From Deltaproteobacteria bacterium (GTDB taxonomy: Bacteria > Desulfobacterota > Desulfarculia > Adiutricales > Adiutricaceae), in the NCBI GenBank assembly GCA_031257955.1, contig JAIRNQ010000050.1:1-14317 (forward strand): 14,317 bases of DNA, read 5' to 3'. Each line of letters begins with the position of its first letter. Positions within the stretch are counted from its first letter, which is position 1. The notes beneath the pieces were generated by a model. That model saw nothing but the letters and a program-made list of their open reading frames with translations, did no database searches and was not told where the DNA came from. Shown here one piece after another: positions 12,401 to 14,317 of the stretch. Position numbers and translations under genes: made by a program.

Positions 12401-13328
12401 AGGCGAGGTTGGGCTCCAAATTTTTGATCTCCACGGCAAAAGTTGTGCCGATAAGCAGGTCAGAGCTATCCCCCTGGGCATCTTGTAGCTCGGTGTGGCT
12501 TATCCCAATTTTATTGGTAAGGTAATCATCTAATAAATGTGCAAAATTGTCGACGGTCAAAGCCTCGGCTATCCTGGCCAGGATAACGGCGTTACTGTTG
12601 GAGTACTGAGCCTGGAAAGGCTCATTTGGTGGCGCCATGGGCTGACCGTCAAGGGCCAACTCGATTAGGCGATCGTGAATGTGGTCTTGAGAATCATAAC
12701 CATCGAGCACGCCATCAAGCGAGCCATAGCCGCCGTCGGCGTTAACCTCCAGGGCCGCTTGCCAATAATCAACCAGGGTGTTGGACATGCCAGGAGGGTT
12801 AACGGCCAGAAAGTTGGGTAAATCGGTGGTCATGTTCAATAATTCCCTGACTGTGTAATGACCAATCCTTTCCCCGGCGTTATCTGGCAACGCACTGTTA
12901 ACGGCTGAATTTAGCAGTAAATCGTTTATGGTGGAGTCTAAGGTAAAGTTAGGGTTTCCCTCGAGTAAATCCAGAATGACCCCGGCCGTGAACATTTTTG
13001 TCTGACTGCCTATACGAAATTGTACGGTATCGCCGTCGATATCCAGGACCCCCGAATCCATGTGATATGAATGAACTGTCGAACCGTCGTTGCTATATCC
13101 GATTACGATATCTTTTCCCAGAGGAACGCCGAAGACATAGCTCAAGGACTCAGCCACGTCATCCGCGGCAGTTTGGGCCGGGGCCTGGGCCAACGCCGGC
13201 GCGGTATACCCTGGCGAAAAAGCGACCAGCAGAAAAAATGTGATCCCCAAAAATGCGGCTGGAAGAGTCAAACAGGCGCTAACTAACCGATGGACGTTTT
13301 TCTTGAGAGTAGACATAATCCTAAACAC
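9444..13328 (-). CDS. Autotransporter with β-lactamase/DD-peptidase-family serine hydrolase passenger
   Basis: A 1,294-residue secreted outer-membrane protein (numbered from GTG at 13328; ATG at 13316, residue 5, is an equally good start). A basic then hydrophobic leader ends near ALAQA (about residue 48). The passenger begins with a class C β-lactamase/R61 DD-peptidase-type domain: SQTK nucleophile motif (Ser108, Lys111), YSN (242-244), and GHAG (His386). All three catalytic motifs are present. Residues about 470-1000 are Asn/Gly/Ser/Val-rich and β-helix-like, with a close Cys pair in a GCP...GCF loop. Residues about 1009-1294 are an autotransporter barrel ending RYSF, the Phe expected for BAM insertion. 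The hydrolase should be displayed at the cell surface; substrates could be peptides, esters, β-lactams or a D-amino acid-containing product. It is followed by a hairpin and the NRPS on the same strand. The architecture is firm, the substrate unknown. Confidence 0.95.
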   Translation of the reverse strand: MFRIMSTLKKNVHRLVSACLTLPAAFLGITFFLLVAFSPGYTAPALAQAPAQTAADDVAESLSYVFGVPLGKDIVIGYSNDGSTVHSYHMDSGVLDIDGDTVQFRIGSQTKMFTAGVILDLLEGNPNFTLDSTINDLLLNSAVNSALPDNAGERIGHYTVRELLNMTTDLPNFLAVNPPGMSNTLVDYWQAALEVNADGGYGSLDGVLDGYDSQDHIHDRLIELALDGQPMAPPNEPFQAQYSNSNAVILARIAEALTVDNFAHLLDDYLTNKIGISHTELQDAQGDSSDLLIGTTFAVEIKNLEPNLAWTSGAIITTMPDLLKALKKFYDYENNMRWLAGNSALMDLHGEAINYGLGLFVAQVVSGVAPETATLGPQMTLTSVGHAGAIPGSASFSGWLTHNGQAVNLAGRFDLGLSVYVNGSAIVTEAGYYTNSASEALFMNMADQLYRQYRSENSGALVYTTDGYKFTYKENPTLNISGGYSTTEALTIPLGKTLEFKPLSEQPLAYFINTDALSLGEVALAPMILQTLDPVFYYYGTSSPNVTALTVEGDLVLPAQARIESRANGDTSDAFTFLAINNSNQTIFGQVASYGVDIVAVSTNNAGSNLTVGDTGVIEAHGQRAVALVAESSSGVAIDGKVSAVGSAVTALSIVNTHTVTLNQGGQIRADSYAVALKENVGCPNPGESGLPGCFEPVDPKRNGAVAVKVAEGTFESDGGSIISRAAAPPAPGFQALATGIEFGNSASGVVELRNSCVVSDGYGVDITNNGGSLSVNESVISGALNSIHISNDFQSAANANIELNNATLFGAVKSEAPASTSLILSTQGDSRILSEDIYHPVIEAQDTAKIYLNLAPGTTVGYKDMDLPELGEDIVLFKGITDNSTINGIKPLLGLYDLYSLGSVVIDNGQVSVNVQGFNRDYSPNVTSIYDAYRLHTAGVHNSAKVMDLLADGDNLSPESHLDQLIIGQNYYRQVYQRVLSSSLSKLANVSTGLATPAAGEADQPFSKWIISAGLSHFIFTRDSALGYSGFQTLGNQVSLGLLHRATEHTSLHAFMSVGHAKSKYDRLSSYVNSNLLLFGAGLVYRNSIKSDLDYTLSGSFSVGQIDNDYSRTVGINSPDTFSGTFNQSFFGMDLDLTLNWRVAQSFYLRPRLNLNYLSTAQDGLSETPSANQLAALTTEGIRAETFQTYLGIGAAYEISVGATKAMVLGASVGWEHLYGDVDPVSRGYFTGSPANSFITRTSGNPKNALAVGASVELVDTTDQGFSFNLSYDGQLASGQDRHQFNLGLRYSF

Positions 13329-13350
13329 CTTACCTTTTGGTTATAGGTGT
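13325..13350 (-). promoter_or_regulatory. Autotransporter ribosome site inside an inverted repeat
   Basis: On the minus strand ACACCT (13345-13350) and AGGTGT (13325-13330) are exact inverted repeats. The loop carries AAAAGG (13333-13338), and the right arm overlaps the GTG candidate start and a second AAGG (13328-13331) that would serve the ATG at 13316. Folding would hide the GTG start. Spacing is about 4 bases for GTG and 11 for ATG, so the start stays undecided. Confidence 0.4.
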
Positions 13351-13608
13351 ACTAAAAATACTGAATCGAGCGAAATAAAAAAAGTGATTCTGATTGTCCG
13401 AGTGATTTAAAGCACCCAATCAGTATATGATGAGTTAGTAGAAACACCTAAATATGAAAAATAGTTATATTTATGAACCAATAATAAATGAAATAGGCTG
13501 TCAGGCTTAGAAAAAATAAAAGGCACACTTAATCAAGGTGAAGTAAGCCCGATTTTTGGTGAATTCAGTCTAATAACTGAGTGGAATAAAAATAAATTAT
13601 TAGCCTTC

Positions 13609-13710
13609 GAGCGTGATTAGGGTTTTTCTAATCGCTCAGACTTAATTATCTGTGCCCGAGTTTGGGGTTTTCGCGTCTTAAACAAACCGAGCGATTAAGG
13701 TTATAATCGC
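13609..13710. repeat. Pair of related inverted repeats (REP-like)
   Basis: Stem one: GAGCGTGATTAG (13609-13620) pairs with CTAATCGCTC (13628-13637) with one bulged base. Stem two: GCGATTA (13691-13697) pairs exactly with TAATCGC (13704-13710). The left arms share the core CGAGCG(T)GATTA, so the two may be copies of one palindromic element. Confidence 0.55.
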
Positions 13711-13803
13711 GTTCGCCCGTGCGGGTGGCGTTCCTCTCGGGAAAAGAGGATACCGTTCGCTAAAATCGATCGCAGAATGCCTAAAAAAACTAACCGTCGA
13801 TTA

Positions 13804-13828
13804 TCCCAAGGCCGTATCGGTCTTGGGA
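13804..13828 (-). terminator. Possible terminator of the DUF697 gene
   Basis: TCCCAAGGCC (13804-13813) pairs with GGTCTTGGGA (13819-13828), ten pairs including one G-U, around a five-base loop. In the minus-strand RNA a run of seven U follows (13783-13789), but only 14 bases after the stem, further than a standard intrinsic terminator. It lies about 90 bases beyond the stop of the upstream gene. Confidence 0.45.
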
Positions 13829-13916
13829 CTCTCCACGGTATTAATCTTGAGACTTTGGGTAAATTAATTACCTTTTGGAAGCGACAAGGTCTCTGGGTAG
13901 CCTAGCTTTATCGGGA

Positions 13917-14317
13917 TTAAGCCTCGCTGGCCTCCTCGGCCGCGGGCTTGCTGCCGCTGAACAACCCCTTGACTTTGGCCTTGCTGGACTCAAAGCCATC
14001 CTTGATCTCTTTGGCGATGGTCTTGACCTCTTGGTCGTCGATGGACTCGCCCTTAGCGAAACGCTTGGCGAAAGCGTGACCGACCAGATAGGTGGCCGTG
14101 GCGAAGGAGAGGGACCCACCGGCGAGGCCAAGGGATTGGCCAACAACTGGCACGTAGCGCAGGAGACCGCTGATACTTGGGGCGACCAAAACGGGCGTCA
14201 GACTGCCCAGGATGAGAGCTAACACCTTGCGGACCCAACGCTGGTTGAAAGTTACGTTATAGGCTTCGCTGAGGCGGTAAATTAGCTCCAGCTGGACAGC
14301 CGTCAAGGCCCCCAAAT
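13917..14317 (-). CDS. DUF697-type membrane protein, C-terminal part
   Basis: The 3' end of a gene cut by the right edge; 132 residues are visible and the first Met seen (14315) need not be the start. It opens with TAVQLELIYRLSEAYNVTFN, a segment typical of the DUF697 domain (often the C-terminal part of Era-like GTPases or YcjF-like membrane proteins). Two hydrophobic segments follow, VLALILGSLTPVLVA and a Gly/Ala-rich one near SLGLAGGSLSFATATYLVG, then a charged cytoplasmic tail with KAKVKGLFSG and an Ala/Glu-rich end. It is probably an inner-membrane protein. No P-loop is in view, so whether a GTPase domain precedes it cannot be told. It is separated from the autotransporter by 588 bases and a hairpin, and is likely unrelated to the peptide pathway. 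Confidence 0.75.
   Translation of the reverse strand, partial: LGALTAVQLELIYRLSEAYNVTFNQRWVRKVLALILGSLTPVLVAPSISGLLRYVPVVGQSLGLAGGSLSFATATYLVGHAFAKRFAKGESIDDQEVKTIAKEIKDGFESSKAKVKGLFSGSKPAAEEASEA

Larger units (their letters stand above)
13329..13916. other. AT-rich intergenic region with inverted repeats, no gene seen
   Basis: 588 bases without a supported gene. The part near the autotransporter (13330-13600) is strongly AT-rich and presumably holds its promoter, but I cannot fix a convincing -35/-10 pair. The part nearer the upstream gene contains several stems: 13609-13637, 13691-13710, 13732-13750 (TCCTCT/AGAGGA) and 13804-13828. Confidence 0.6.

Noticed and set aside
1..14317. CRISPR array, insertion sequence or prophage signals
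   Set aside because: The only regular repeats are the in-frame coding ones in the NRPS, which have no spacers. No transposase, integrase, or paired terminal inverted repeats with target duplications were seen.

Overview
The window suggests a Gram-negative bacterium. It carries a type Va-like autotransporter with an outer-membrane β-barrel ending in Phe, next to a very large nonribosomal peptide synthetase (NRPS) gene. Coding DNA is moderately GC-rich (about 58-68% in the lines I counted by hand) and the two intergenic gaps are visibly AT-rich. No marker fixes the genus; a proteobacterium or relative (Desulfobacterota included) is a guess. All three recognisable genes lie on the minus strand, so transcription runs right to left.

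Layout from right to left. (1) 13917-14317: the C-terminal part of a DUF697-type membrane protein, cut by the right edge. (2) 13329-13916: an AT-rich gap with several inverted repeats and no gene. (3) 9444-13328: a 1,294-codon autotransporter whose N-terminal passenger is a class C β-lactamase/DD-peptidase-family serine hydrolase, followed by a β-helix-like stalk and a C-terminal barrel. (4) 8527-9443: a gap with two strong hairpins, a candidate promoter and no gene I can support. (5) 1-8526: the first 2,842 codons of an NRPS, cut by the left edge inside its second adenylation domain.

The NRPS reads, in order: acyl carrier protein (ACP) - class III aminotransferase (AMT) - condensation (C1) - adenylation (A1) - peptidyl carrier (PCP) - Gly/Pro-rich linker - C2 - A2 (incomplete). 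ACP-AMT-C-A is the signature of synthetases that turn a β-keto acyl chain into a β-amino acyl chain before adding amino acids (iturin/mycosubtilin and microcystin systems). Here the usual upstream ketosynthase-acyltransferase is absent from the protein and from the 5.8 kb upstream, so the acyl chain must come from elsewhere. Two more oddities stand out: a 225-bp coding minisatellite inserted inside C1, and the neighbouring surface-displayed DD-peptidase-like hydrolase, which could modify, activate or protect against the peptide product. That functional link is inference from proximity only.
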